Of a stretch of 64,000 nt of DNA, positions 18,083 to 26,660 are shown piece by piece. Source of the stretch: Polynucleobacter sp. 15G-AUS-farblos (GTDB lineage: Bacteria > Pseudomonadota > Gammaproteobacteria > Burkholderiales > Burkholderiaceae); NCBI RefSeq assembly GCF_018882445.1, contig NZ_JACVOM010000002.1:186001-250000 (forward strand), read 5' to 3'. Each line of letters starts with the position of its first letter. Position 1 is the stretch's first letter. Made by a program: the position numbers and the translations under genes. Below the pieces are notes generated by a model. The model was not told the origin of the DNA, ran no database searches, and saw only the letters and a list, made by a program, of their open reading frames with translations.

Positions 18083-19072
18083 TTACTCAGCTTTTGCTCC
18101 TGAGCTTTTCACGACAGTCGCCATCCGATCAAAATCTTTTGCGAGCAACTGATTAAATTCAGTTGGGTTCATATTGCCAATCTCAATCCCTTGTCGACGC
18201 ATGCGCTCGATAATATCGGGCTGCTTCAAGAGCTTGGTCATTTCAGCGGAGATCTTATTGATCACTTCTCTAGGTGTGCCAGCAGGAGCAAGCAAACCAA
18301 ACCAACTATCAAATGCATAACCCTTAACCGTGTTGGCAATCGGCGGAATACCTGGAACAAAAGGAGATGGTTTCTCAGAGGAAACGCCCAAGAAACGAAT
18401 GCGTGAATCATTCATGAATGGCAATGCAGCCACATTGGCAGCAATGACTGCTTGAGCGCGCCCCGCTAACAATTCTGTAATGGCATCACCCGTTCCCTTG
18501 GTTGGGATGTGGACCAAATCAATGCCTGCCATGCTGTCAAAGTAGGCCATGGCTAAATGAGAGGCACTGCCGTTGCCGGCGCTTGCATAGTTGTACTGTC
18601 CAGGCTTGGCTTTTGCTAGCGCAATAAATTCTGCAACTGTCTTTGCTGGGAATTCAGAATTCGTCATCATCACATAGCTACTAGTACCAATATAGGCGGC
18701 AGCTGTGAAATCCTTTTGCGGATCAAAACTCAGCTTAGGAAATAAGGTGCCATTGATGTTGTGACTAGCTGCTGCCATCACGAGGGTATAACCATCTGGT
18801 GCAGACTTGGCCACAATGCCAGTACCGACAGTACCGCCTGCCCCAGCTTTGTTTTCAACCAAGACAGTTTCACCTAGTGCAACACCCAATTCATTTGAAA
18901 ATGAGCGTGCTAAGGCATCTTGAACGCTTCCTGGAGAGAACGGCACGATGATCTTAATCGGCTTAGTTGGCCATGGAGCAGCATGCGCAGATAAATGCAT
19001 CAAGGAGGCTAAAAACAGACCTCCTAAAAGGTTGGCAGCTAAGCGTATTTTTTTATCAAAACTGGGCTTCAT
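18083..19072 (-). CDS. Bug-family (TctC-like) periplasmic solute receptor
   Basis: 329 residues from the ATG at 19072, chosen because GGAG lies about nine bases upstream; in-frame ATG/TTG codons further out have none. Signal peptide to about HAA-PW, then WPTKPIKIIVPFSPGSVQDALAR, the Bug start block, with ENKAGAGGTVGTGIVAKSAPDGYTLV and YNYASAGNGSASHLAMAYFDS. Ligand unknown. It is only distantly similar to the other Bug protein of this window, so they are not a recent duplication. It shares a strand and a 9-nt gap with the COG2509 gene. Confidence 0.88.
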   Translation of the reverse strand: MKPSFDKKIRLAANLLGGLFLASLMHLSAHAAPWPTKPIKIIVPFSPGSVQDALARSFSNELGVALGETVLVENKAGAGGTVGTGIVAKSAPDGYTLVMAAASHNINGTLFPKLSFDPQKDFTAAAYIGTSSYVMMTNSEFPAKTVAEFIALAKAKPGQYNYASAGNGSASHLAMAYFDSMAGIDLVHIPTKGTGDAITELLAGRAQAVIAANVAALPFMNDSRIRFLGVSSEKPSPFVPGIPPIANTVKGYAFDSWFGLLAPAGTPREVINKISAEMTKLLKQPDIIERMRRQGIEIGNMNPTEFNQLLAKDFDRMATVVKSSGAKAE

Positions 19073-19163
19073 GGCGGGCTCCATTAAATTGAACAAATTC
19101 CCAAAATGATACTGGGAATATCTCAATTCGCGGTGTATTTACCGTAAAAGGCGATAATGCGCC

Positions 19164-19709
19164 ATGGCTCTACGCGCAACTATCCACAAAGCAGACCTCC
19201 ATGTCGCTGATTCTGACCGCCATTACTATGGCAGCCACTCTTTAACGATTGCCAAACACCCGTCCGAGACGGATGAGCGCATGATGATCCGAATCATTGC
19301 TTTTGCCTTACAGGCCCATGAAGATTTGGCTTTTACCAAAGGCTTAAGCGATACCGATGAACCCGATTTATGGATTAAAGATCTCACCGACTCCATCAAA
19401 CTCTGGATTGAAATCGGTCAACCCGATGAGCGGCGCATTCTGAAAGCCTGCGGCAGATCTGACCAAGTCATGGTCTATTGCTATGGCGGGCACACCAGCA
19501 AAATCTGGTGGGATGGTATTGCCAATAAATTAACCAGGGCTCGCAACCTGCAGGTGGTATCCATTCCCGCTGAGCAGTCACATGAACTACTGCGACTCGT
19601 AGAGCGCAGCATGGTGCTTCATGTCAATGTACAAGATAGTGAAGCGTATGTTTCTTCAGACCAAGGTCAAGTGACGATTACGCCTGAGGTCTGGCGCACT
19701 AATCAATAG
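19164..19709 (+). CDS. YaeQ family protein
   Basis: 181 residues matching the PD-(D/E)XK-like YaeQ fold. Opening MALRATIHKADLHVADSDRH, then SLTIAKHPSETDERMMIRI, EPDLWIKDLTDSIKLWIEIG and VMVYCYGGHTSKIWW are family blocks. The D, E and K residues of the nuclease-like core are visible in EPDLW and LWIEIGQPDE. Function is uncertain; the Salmonella homologue has been linked to RfaH suppression but a direct role was doubted. It precedes a PIN-domain gene by 23 nt. Confidence 0.85.
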   Translation: MALRATIHKADLHVADSDRHYYGSHSLTIAKHPSETDERMMIRIIAFALQAHEDLAFTKGLSDTDEPDLWIKDLTDSIKLWIEIGQPDERRILKACGRSDQVMVYCYGGHTSKIWWDGIANKLTRARNLQVVSIPAEQSHELLRLVERSMVLHVNVQDSEAYVSSDQGQVTITPEVWRTNQ

Positions 19710-19732
19710 CAAGACTCCGGAATACACTTCTT

Positions 19733-20155
19733 ATGAAGATCGTTATTTTCGATACCAATGTCTTGCTAGATTTATTTGTTTTTAATGACTTCAGAGCGAC
19801 TCATCTAAAGCAAGCATTGCTAGATCAAAAAATAGATGCACTTGCTAGCCCCACTACCCTAGAAGAATTTGCAGATGTGATTGCTCGGCCTTTGTTTGCC
19901 CTAGAGCCTGATACCCAAAAAACAATCTTCCAGCAGTGGAAAAGTCATGCGCGCATCTTAGAAGACCACAGCTTACTCAAGGCGCCTTGGGAATGTCGCG
20001 ATAGTGATGATCAAATATTTTTAGATCTTGCGTTTACAGCAAAGCCTTGCGTGCTAATCAGCAAAGACAATGAGATCCTCAAGTTAGCCAGTAAAGCCGC
20101 TCCGGCTGGTGTTCTGATCACTGCTGATTACAACGTAATCGATTCAGATCTATAA
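19733..20155 (+). CDS. PIN-domain protein, putative toxin component (COG1569 type)
   Basis: 140 residues beginning [17 protein letters not shown], the PIN-domain first acidic site. Later acidic residues are in LEEFADVI and [13 protein letters not shown], and [11 protein letters not shown] completes the four-acid set. Such proteins are Mg-dependent RNases and are often labelled toxins. No antitoxin-like gene is adjacent; the upstream YaeQ gene is not a known partner. Its last six bases overlap the 3' end of the convergent oxidoreductase gene. Confidence 0.8.
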   Translation: MKIVIFDTNVLLDLFVFNDFRATHLKQALLDQKIDALASPTTLEEFADVIARPLFALEPDTQKTIFQQWKSHARILEDHSLLKAPWECRDSDDQIFLDLAFTAKPCVLISKDNEILKLASKAAPAGVLITADYNVIDSDL

Positions 20156-21148
20156 AGCTTGCGCTGCTTGTGCAGCGATTTCAAAAGACTTGAGGCGCGC
20201 TTGGTGATCAAAGATTTGCCCTGTCATAATTAATTCATCGGCTCCAGTGAGATCCAACCAATGACGCATGGTTTTTTGCACAGTCTCTAGTGAGCCCACT
20301 GCTGATACTTGCAGAGTATGGGCTGCTGTCATTTTTTCGTGAGGCTCACAAAAATCATCTAAATCAGCAATTGGCGGAGGTAGTTGACCACGCGTATTAC
20401 GACGCATCCTAATCACGTTTTGCTGTAAGGTGGTAAAGAGGTGTTGTGCCTCTTCATCCGTATCTGCCGCAACGACATTCATCACAAAAGCTGAATACGG
20501 CTTATCCAATTTATCGGAGGGTTTAAATAATTCGCGATAGATCTTCATTGCATCCAATAACTGATCAGGAGCAAAGTGAGAAGCAAAGGCATAAGGTAAG
20601 CCAAAGTGGGCAGCAAGTTGAGCGCCGTAGAGACTAGAACCTAAAATCCAAATAGGGACTTCAGTATCGGCACCAGGTATTGCCTTGACAGCCTGCCCCT
20701 CCTGAATCGGGCCAAAGTAATGCTGCAACTCCCGAACATCCTGAGGAAAACGATCCTCGCCACCTAATAAATCCCTACGCAGTGCCCTTGCAGTCATTTG
20801 ATCTGTTCCAGGCGCGCGGCCCAAACCCAGCTCAATCCTGCCCGGATAGATGGAAGCTAAGGTGCCAAACTGCTCCGCAATGACTAAGGGCGCATGATTG
20901 GGCAACATGACTCCACCAGACCCAAGACGTATCGTTTGAGTGCCCGCCGCCAGATAGCCTATGAGTACTGCTGTCGCTGAGCTCGCATTGCCTGTCATAT
21001 TGTGATGCTCGGCTACCCAATAGCGTGTGTAGCCCCACTTCTCAGCATGCTGAGCCGCATCCAATGAGTTACGCAATGCATCACCAGCAGTAAATCCCTG
21101 TGGGATCGGAGATATATCTAGAATGGAGTATGGGATGGGATTGGCCAT
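20150..21148 (-). CDS. LLM-class flavin-dependent oxidoreductase (luciferase-like)
   Basis: 332 residues, single-domain bacterial-luciferase barrel. [53 protein letters not shown] and [12 protein letters not shown] are hallmarks of the FMN/F420-like monooxygenase subgroup often annotated MsnO8. In-frame GTG at 21151 and ATG at 21148 both exist; I take the ATG. Substrate not predictable. Monocistronic, divergent from the small-gene cluster at 21182. Confidence 0.85.
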   Translation of the reverse strand: MANPIPYSILDISPIPQGFTAGDALRNSLDAAQHAEKWGYTRYWVAEHHNMTGNASSATAVLIGYLAAGTQTIRLGSGGVMLPNHAPLVIAEQFGTLASIYPGRIELGLGRAPGTDQMTARALRRDLLGGEDRFPQDVRELQHYFGPIQEGQAVKAIPGADTEVPIWILGSSLYGAQLAAHFGLPYAFASHFAPDQLLDAMKIYRELFKPSDKLDKPYSAFVMNVVAADTDEEAQHLFTTLQQNVIRMRRNTRGQLPPPIADLDDFCEPHEKMTAAHTLQVSAVGSLETVQKTMRHWLDLTGADELIMTGQIFDHQARLKSFEIAAQAAQAL

Positions 21149-21181
21149 CACTAGATCATACTGAGAAAGTCGCTACTTAAC

Positions 21182-21403
21182 ATGAGCAAACCCAAAATGG
21201 CAGACCCTGATGCCGGACTCTTTAAACCGGGCGCCAAACTAAAACATATTAAGACTGGTGGTTTCTATAAAGTGCTTCTGCTAGCGAATATTGAAGCAAC
21301 GCTTGAGCCTGCTTACGTTTATGAATCCCTACAGTCTCATGATTTCTGGGTAAGACCCCAAGCGGAAATGGAAGATGGGCGTTTTGAGCTCATTGAACAA
21401 TAA
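21182..21403 (+). CDS. DUF1653-like small protein
   Basis: 73 residues: FKPGAKLKHIKTGGFYKVLL, then an ANIEATLEPAYVYESLQSHDFWVRP core. The pattern of a small Tudor/SH3-like beta barrel with a closing WVRP is that of DUF1653. Function unknown. First of a plus-strand run of four small genes (DUF1653, SlyX, 4-TM, YjdM) that may be cotranscribed. Confidence 0.65.
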   Translation: MSKPKMADPDAGLFKPGAKLKHIKTGGFYKVLLLANIEATLEPAYVYESLQSHDFWVRPQAEMEDGRFELIEQ

Positions 21404-21445
21404 AGACCCAAAAGATCTAATGAGACCCAATGAGAGGAAGAATTC

Positions 21446-21658
21446 ATGACTCAAACTACTGCAGATGAACGCATCACTAATTTAGAAATCAAACTCAGCT
21501 TTACTGAGGATTTGATTGAAAAGCTCAATGAGACCGTCTATAAGCAACAGCAACAAATTGAATTTTTGTACCGCGAACTCAAGGCCATCAAAGAGCAAGC
21601 AAGCAGTGGCGGCCCTGGTGGCTCAAGCCTCAAAGATGAAATTCCGCCACACTATTGA
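21446..21658 (+). CDS. slyX: SlyX family protein
   Basis: 70 residues, almost entirely one amphipathic coiled coil (ERITNLEIKLSFTEDLIEKL through IEFLYRELKAIKEQ) with the family's C-terminal ...EIPPHY end. AGAGGAAG lies well upstream of the ATG. Function of SlyX is not established; the name comes from proximity to slyD in E. coli. Confidence 0.85.
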   Translation: MTQTTADERITNLEIKLSFTEDLIEKLNETVYKQQQQIEFLYRELKAIKEQASSGGPGGSSLKDEIPPHY

Positions 21659-21720
21659 GCGACTGATAAGATGGATAGCATCGTTAGTAATACTTTTTAC
21701 TTCACCTAAAGGACCAAATC

Positions 21721-22068
21721 ATGGGCAACCTAACACCATTTATTGTTCAGTGGGGCTTAACTTCTTTATCCCTCTGGGTAGCCAGCTATATTTTTAGTGG
21801 CCTGCGCTTTGCTGATGCCGGCTCGCTCATCATTGCGGCACTGCTATTAGGTTTTGCCAATGCGATTGTCAAACCTTTGCTGATTCTGTTTACACTGCCA
21901 CTCACTGTACTCACAATGGGCATATTTTTATTAGTCATTAATGCCTTGGTATTAATGCTGGTATCAGCAGTGGTGAGCGGCTTTACGATCTCTAGCTTCT
22001 GGACAGCCTTCTTTGCCAGCATCTTTATTTCTCTATTTAGCCTTTTCATCATCAACTTAATTGCCTAA
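21721..22068 (+). CDS. Four-TM YvlD/phage-holin-superfamily membrane protein
   Basis: 115 residues with four hydrophobic segments and the block GFANAIVKPLLILFTLPLTVLT (about 50-71) typical of the YvlD/DUF360 (Mycobacterial 4-TM) family. AAAGGA precedes the ATG. Function unknown; despite the family's holin-like name nothing around it looks like phage. It lies 8 nt before yjdM. Confidence 0.8.
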   Translation: MGNLTPFIVQWGLTSLSLWVASYIFSGLRFADAGSLIIAALLLGFANAIVKPLLILFTLPLTVLTMGIFLLVINALVLMLVSAVVSGFTISSFWTAFFASIFISLFSLFIINLIA

Positions 22069-22075
22069 ATAAGAG

Positions 22076-22417
22076 ATGAGCGACACTCTTCCAAAGTGCC
22101 CTGCCTGCCAGGAGGATATGACCTATCCCGATGGCAGCAACTATGTTTGTCCGCAATGTGGCCATGAATGGCCCATCGCTGAAGCAGCAGCTGAGGAAGA
22201 GCTAGGATTAATCGTGAAGGATGCCAACGGCAATTTGCTCGCTGATGGCGATACGGTGACTTTAATTAAAGACCTTAAGGTAAAAGGATCATCTACTACC
22301 CTCAAAGTGGGAACCAAGATTAAAGGTATCCGCCTCGTTTCAGGCGATCACGAAGTGGATTGCAAAACTGAAGCAGGCAGTATGTTGCTCAAAGCCTGCT
22401 TCCTTAAAAAGGCATAA
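22076..22417 (+). CDS. yjdM: YjdM/PhnA-family zinc-ribbon protein
   Basis: 113 residues. N-terminal zinc ribbon with CPACQ (9-13) and CPQCGHEW (27-34), then an SH3-like C-terminal domain ([39 protein letters not shown]). This is the alkylphosphonate-utilisation operon protein PhnA family, a misnomer because the protein is not a phosphonoacetate hydrolase and its role is not known. Convergent with the YdcH-like gene, 10 nt apart. Confidence 0.88.
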   Translation: MSDTLPKCPACQEDMTYPDGSNYVCPQCGHEWPIAEAAAEEELGLIVKDANGNLLADGDTVTLIKDLKVKGSSTTLKVGTKIKGIRLVSGDHEVDCKTEAGSMLLKACFLKKA

Positions 22418-22427
22418 GCGCCCCTCC

Positions 22428-22643
22428 CTAATTACTAGCCTTTTTCAATACGGCATAGATTTGATCCTTCAATAAGAGCTTTTCCTTCTTGAGGGTTTCA
22501 ATTTGCTCTGGAGTACTTGGCTCAGAATGCGCCTCCATGCGAATAATGCGTTGATCTAACTGATTATGTTTATCGAATAAATGAGAAAAATGACGATCTG
22601 TTGTTTTTAACTGGGTAATGAGTTCGCGATATTCAGGAAACAT
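22428..22643 (-). CDS. YdcH/DUF465 family small coiled protein
   Basis: 71 residues from the ATG at 22643, which begins MFPEYRELITQLK, the family's usual N-terminus; AAGAG lies about nine bases upstream, so the in-frame GTG at 22658 is not needed. HLFDKHNQLDQRIIRME and LKKEKLLLKDQIYAVL form a helical hairpin. Function unknown; widespread in proteobacteria. Confidence 0.85.
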   Translation of the reverse strand: MFPEYRELITQLKTTDRHFSHLFDKHNQLDQRIIRMEAHSEPSTPEQIETLKKEKLLLKDQIYAVLKKASN

Positions 22644-22861
22644 AGCTGCTCTTTTCACTTTGGTTAATCAAAACTACGCGTATTCAGTTTAGCAATCCTC
22701 CTCAAAGAGAACAATGGGGCTCGGATTAATTTAATTTTCCCCTTCTTCCCTTGATTTATGCAGGAAAAACCCCATATAGGAATGAGGTTTTCTTGATAGA
22801 AACTGCAGTAATATCTACAAGTGCATACAGCACTACTAAATCAAAAGAAGGGTAATAAACC

Positions 22862-23725
22862 ATGGCTACAAAGAAGTCTCCAGCAAAAAAGAAAGTAGCT
22901 ACCAAGGTGGTAACAAAAGCCCCTGCAAAGAAAGCTGTTAAAAAAGTACCTGCTAAGAAAGTAGCAAGTAAAAAGACAGTGAAAAAAGTAGTGAAAAAAC
23001 CGGCAGCTAAGAAAGCGGCAGTTAAAAAAGTCGCCTCTAAGAAAACCGTTGCCAAAAAACCTGCTGCTAAAAAACCAGCGGCTAAAAAGGTGAGTAAGAA
23101 GGTAGTTAAAAAGACTTCCGCTAAATCACCGAAAGTTGATCAATATGGCCTTGAGCAAGATGATGAGTTCTACGGCCTCTACTTCGCAAAATCAACCAAA
23201 AAAGGTTTGGTTGAAGTGAAGCCTTGTACCTTCACATTGATGTATTGGTGGAAAGGCTTGCTTGGCTACCCTGACATGATCGAAATTTCCAAAGGAAGCA
23301 ATACTGCGATGTTGCAGTTTGAGTCCACTTTTGGTGGTGGTGATTCAGGTGAAACTGAACTTACTGAAAAAGATGTCTTGGATATTGATCACATCATTGA
23401 AGTCGATGAAGAAGAGATGCTAATTTCTCTCTACTCCTATGTGCCAATCCCAGTACCAGAGAAATTAGTGGGCGCATTAAGCCTATCTATCCTCAATATC
23501 AATCCTGAAACCCGTTATGGCAGCCTAGAGTTGTGCTCGACCGAGAATGAAGAAGGTCAAACTGAGCACTTTTTGCGTTATCGTGCCGCAACCTATCTGC
23601 GTGGCATTAAATCAGGCAAGGTTGAAGCGATTGAGAGCATGGTAACCAACGGATCAGAGTTCTTTGGTCTTGCTTTGGATGCAATGTGCGTCAATAAATC
23701 CATCAAGAAGTGGTTGCTGAGCTAA
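22862..23725 (+). CDS. Histone H1-like Lys/Ala tail fused to a YbjN-like domain
   Basis: 287 residues in two parts. Residues 1-91 are a low-complexity basic tail of repeating AKKxV/AKKPAAKK units with almost no acidic residues, like bacterial H1-type proteins and AlgP tails, and should bind DNA or RNA. Residues 92-287 are an ordinary, rather acidic globular domain: KPCTFTLMYWWKGLLGYPDM, a long acidic stretch DIDHIIEVDEEE, and NINPETRYGSLELCSTE followed by FLRYRAATYLRGIKSG. The last third recalls YbjN/type-III-chaperone-like domains (strand-rich, then helix with MVTNGSEFFGLALDAM). AAGGG precedes the ATG. Monocistronic. The tail part is certain; the YbjN assignment is tentative. Confidence 0.7.
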   Translation: MATKKSPAKKKVATKVVTKAPAKKAVKKVPAKKVASKKTVKKVVKKPAAKKAAVKKVASKKTVAKKPAAKKPAAKKVSKKVVKKTSAKSPKVDQYGLEQDDEFYGLYFAKSTKKGLVEVKPCTFTLMYWWKGLLGYPDMIEISKGSNTAMLQFESTFGGGDSGETELTEKDVLDIDHIIEVDEEEMLISLYSYVPIPVPEKLVGALSLSILNINPETRYGSLELCSTENEEGQTEHFLRYRAATYLRGIKSGKVEAIESMVTNGSEFFGLALDAMCVNKSIKKWLLS

Positions 23726-23741
23726 TCAGTGAACCAAGTTA

Positions 23742-24020
23742 TTACCTACATAAGTAGGTATACGACATAGGAAAGCGGTCATTACCAGTCTTACGGTTAT
23801 CAACCAAAGTAGCGGTCCGCTTTCCTAACTTATTACATTCACCTACAGCAACTTCCTGTATTTCAGAATCCTTAGCCGTCTTAGGAGCATGCACTCCTAC
23901 CGTGCCATCAGACTGTTTGTATACCCGAAAGTCACTTACTGGCGTTGAGCAAGCCAGCAGAAACAGGCTTGTACTAAGCCATAAGCAACGCATTAGTAAA
24001 ATTGTAAAACGATTCATCAT
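23742..24020 (-). CDS. Small lipoprotein of unknown function
   Basis: 92 residues. Hydrophobic N-terminus and lipobox LLAC with Cys24, then a mature part with SDFRVYKQSDGTVGVHAPKT and two further cysteines (VGECNK and YLCR) that could form a disulfide. Start lies 3 nt after the stop of the amidohydrolase gene on the same strand, so they are probably translationally linked. No family recognised. Confidence 0.65.
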   Translation of the reverse strand: MMNRFTILLMRCLWLSTSLFLLACSTPVSDFRVYKQSDGTVGVHAPKTAKDSEIQEVAVGECNKLGKRTATLVDNRKTGNDRFPMSYTYLCR

Positions 24021-24023
24021 GGT

Positions 24024-25526
24024 CTATACCTGCATATATCCGTAACGAAGATTGGTTCTACCATCACCAAACTCGTCATAATGGAGTTTAGCTAAAGCGA
24101 CCTTGTCATTCGCTAAGGCAGCACGCTGAGCTTGAGTAAAGTTGTAGATCCGTGCTGAATTATTACCAAAGATGGCTTGCTTAACAGGTCCATCAGCCGC
24201 ACCTAATGGTGCAAAGCCATATTTCTTTTGCATATCTTCCGGGATTTCTAAACGACGTAGAGCTTCTATTTGCCATTGAGGTGATCCGGTCCAAATCGCA
24301 TCCGTTCCCCACACGACATGATCAGATCCAAGACCTTGAATGAGTTGACCCAACATGGCAGCACAGAGCCTTGGCTCTGCAATAGTACTTTGAGCAAAGA
24401 TTTGCCCCAAGTCACCATAGACATTGTTGACGCCTGCTTTTTGAGGGATTTGTGCTAAGTCAGTGACCCAATCAATCCGACCCGTACGCATAAATTGCTG
24501 CCAACCTTCTTCCCACGTCCCACCGGTATACCGAAATCCTGAGTGATAAATCACGAAATTGAGTTGCGGCCAATCCTTGGCTGCTTTGGCAACGTCATCT
24601 ACATTGGCATACGGCAAAAGATGTGGATACTGCTTTGTTACAGATGGCGGATATAAACCTTTGTGTACGCAGACATTGGCTAAGCTCGGCTGTGTTTTGC
24701 TCCACTTTGATAACTTTTCATAAAAGGGATAGACCAACTTTTCATCATCAAGACGCCATGGATGCTTTGATAATTGTTTATTGGTGTTGTCTCCAATGGT
24801 GTAGCCCTTAAAGGAATCTGGTTTCAGATTCTCATAATCAGCCTCTGCTTTTTCAAGCCAGCCTGGAGTCCCAGGCATGAAAATGGCATGAGAGAACATG
24901 CGCTTAGTGCCAGACTCTTGATTTACGGTCTTGCGTGCCTGCGCTTTCATCTCATTGGTTAAAAACCAATCTCGAGGGTCTTCTGAGCCCGATCCAGAAA
25001 TCAAAGCAACCTTGGTATCGCTATCTAAATAAATCTCTTTAAAGTAATTAGCAAACTTGAGATCATCTAAGGTCTGCGGCTTACCAGCTAGAGCAGGATT
25101 CCAAGCAGCTCTCCCTACGGCCTCACGAGACCTAACAAAACCCTCTAAACGAGTATCGTCTCGCAAGAAATGGGTGTGCATATCCATGATGAATTGATTC
25201 TTGAGTAATGCAGCGCGCTCATTGGCCATCTCTGGGGTGGCCGCCTCCGCATGACTGACTCCATACAATGGGCCAAAGGTGTCATTCATAGCCACGAAGG
25301 CTGCTGCCATGCCCGTAGCCCCCTGGAAGAATCTCCGACGAGAAACGCCCTGATGCTTTGCTAGTCTTGTACCGATTTCTTTAACGCGTTTCTCAAACTC
25401 TTTTTGCTTGGGCGTTTGTACGCCTGGCATGAATTCATCACTGGAGATCGCTTGTGTAGGAATAGGCGAGCGAAATCGTGCATTTTCTGCCGGTATTAAC
25501 TTTTCAATCTCGTCAGGCGTCATCAT
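24024..25526 (-). CDS. Tat-exported amidohydrolase (Amidohydro_2/ACMSD-like)
   Basis: 500 residues. AGGAG nine bases before the first ATG supports this start, which places the twin-arginine motif SRRRFFQG at residues 62-69, after an unusually long polar extension. Metal-site motifs of the amidohydrolase barrel are visible: DMHTHFLRDD (about 115), VCVHKGLYPP, YHSGF and the late WGTDAIW (about 410) with the catalytic Asp. The C-terminal segment (GAADGPVKQAIFGNNSARIY) matches Amidohydro_2 proteins such as ACMSD and resorcylate decarboxylases. Decarboxylation or hydrolysis in the periplasm is possible; substrate unknown. Cotranscribed with the small lipoprotein downstream. Confidence 0.8.
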   Translation of the reverse strand: MMTPDEIEKLIPAENARFRSPIPTQAISSDEFMPGVQTPKQKEFEKRVKEIGTRLAKHQGVSRRRFFQGATGMAAAFVAMNDTFGPLYGVSHAEAATPEMANERAALLKNQFIMDMHTHFLRDDTRLEGFVRSREAVGRAAWNPALAGKPQTLDDLKFANYFKEIYLDSDTKVALISGSGSEDPRDWFLTNEMKAQARKTVNQESGTKRMFSHAIFMPGTPGWLEKAEADYENLKPDSFKGYTIGDNTNKQLSKHPWRLDDEKLVYPFYEKLSKWSKTQPSLANVCVHKGLYPPSVTKQYPHLLPYANVDDVAKAAKDWPQLNFVIYHSGFRYTGGTWEEGWQQFMRTGRIDWVTDLAQIPQKAGVNNVYGDLGQIFAQSTIAEPRLCAAMLGQLIQGLGSDHVVWGTDAIWTGSPQWQIEALRRLEIPEDMQKKYGFAPLGAADGPVKQAIFGNNSARIYNFTQAQRAALANDKVALAKLHYDEFGDGRTNLRYGYMQV

Positions 25527-25663
25527 GATATGAGTCTCCTATCTCACAAGAATGTTTAGCGCTTTTGATACTCTTTTACTATGTTATTGGCTACTTGTTG
25601 CAAATGCTAGGCTATGAGCAAAATAGACAAAAACTGCAATGGCCAATACTTTAAAGTTTTTCA

Positions 25664-26416
25664 TTATTTTCGTAGCTGCAAAATATCGCTATTCACAATT
25701 GCCTCAGATCCACTAATGACCCGCTCCCCAAGCTTCTCATGACTTGCTACCAATGACTTTTTAATCACTATCACGGAGTTTCTAAACTCAATGGATTCAA
25801 CCCAGCCCTCCTGAATAAAAGCAGGCATCTGCCCCAAAGGAAAAAAGGTTCTGAAATAAACGTCGATTGGGAGCTCACTCCCCCAAAATTGAATACTAAT
25901 GACATCGACTAACTTTTTAAAGAAGCCATAAGCAGAAAATTCATTTAATACACCTCCACCCCACTCATTTAAGTAGAGTGTGTGTGCATCCTCAACCACG
26001 AATATGCCTCCAGGCTTTACAAGAGGAAAATAGATCATGAAACTATTCAAAATATCATTAGAAAGATGTGAACCATCATCAATCACAATATCAAATTCTT
26101 TGCTAATGGCGGTGATGCGCTCATAGGTTTCTGGCTGATTTGCATCGCCTACCACTACATGAACACGTGGATCATCGTATTGCAATTGAGAACAACGTTC
26201 ATCAATATCACAACCAATCAATACATTGGCGTCGCCAAAAAAGGTTTTCCAAGTTTCTAGTGATCCACCATTTTGAACGCCGATTTCAAGTAGATTAATT
26301 TTTTGTGTGCGGTATTTTTGAAAGAGTTCATCATAAAAGGGGAGATATGAAGACCACTTGTCGCTTACCTTCCCTGTTTTTTGCTTATGAATTTGCTCGA
26401 TAGACAAATTACTCAT
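25664..26416 (-). CDS. SAM-dependent methyltransferase (macrocin/MycE O-methyltransferase-like)
   Basis: 250 residues from the ATG at 26416; an in-frame TTG two codons earlier is less likely. LLEIGVQNGGSLETWKTFFG is motif I, IGCDID the acidic ribose contact, and FDIVIDDGSH carries the Asp-Asp-x-x-His metal-binding set of Mg-dependent sugar O-methyltransferases. VKPGGIFVVEDAHTLY is motif post-II. Such enzymes usually modify sugars of polysaccharides or natural products. The start codon overlaps the stop of an upstream truncated reading frame (see next entry), which indicates it was once the downstream partner in an operon. Confidence 0.8.
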   Translation of the reverse strand: MSNLSIEQIHKQKTGKVSDKWSSYLPFYDELFQKYRTQKINLLEIGVQNGGSLETWKTFFGDANVLIGCDIDERCSQLQYDDPRVHVVVGDANQPETYERITAISKEFDIVIDDGSHLSNDILNSFMIYFPLVKPGGIFVVEDAHTLYLNEWGGGVLNEFSAYGFFKKLVDVISIQFWGSELPIDVYFRTFFPLGQMPAFIQEGWVESIEFRNSVIVIKKSLVASHEKLGERVISGSEAIVNSDILQLRK

Positions 26417-26660
26417 TTCCAAAGCTTTCTTTTATATAAACCGCGTTGTAATCAGACAAAGGATACGAATTGCGCTCATTGACTTGGCGGAGCAGAAATC
26501 TGCTCTTGGATTTACTCTTTATTAAAAAAGTTAACACTTCATAAAATAGCTTCCGTAAGTCGGATACGGTAATTTTACTCGGACATAGTACATTTAGTAA
26601 GCAATAAAAATACTTCAGAGAATAGCGTCGTCCAATTGCTAAAAACCAGTCACCGAAGTG
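26409..26660 (-). pseudogene. 3' remnant of an unidentified gene, operon partner of the methyltransferase
   Basis: Read by eye: an 83-codon open frame without any ATG or TTG, beginning after a TAG (26661-26663) that lies inside the neighbouring lipoprotein gene and ending with TAA at 26409-26411, overlapping the methyltransferase ATG in the form ATGAGTAA. It encodes HFGDWFLAIGRRYSLKYF at its start and RFLLRQVNERNSYPLSDYN near the end. The basic, aromatic-rich composition looks like genuine protein, for instance the tail of a polysaccharide-synthesis enzyme, but I cannot name it. The 5' part is missing, apparently replaced by the tandem lipoprotein genes. Confidence 0.55.

Noticed and set aside
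19733..20155. PIN gene as part of a toxin-antitoxin pair
   Set aside because: No antitoxin-like small gene adjoins it on either side; only the domain assignment is kept.
22756..23055. A hydrophobic 99-codon frame (Phe/Leu/Ala/Thr-rich) on the minus strand
   Set aside because: It is the complement of the Lys/Ala repeats of the histone-like gene, which forces such a composition.
22862..23135. Apparent tandem DNA repeats of AAG/GCT-type codons
   Set aside because: They follow from the Lys/Ala-rich protein tail; unit length and sequence vary, so not a CRISPR or minisatellite array.
23743..23760. Perfect inverted repeat TACCTAC/GTAGGTA at the 3' ends of convergent genes
   Set aside because: Short stem with no T run on either strand and lying within the lipoprotein coding end; too weak to call a terminator.
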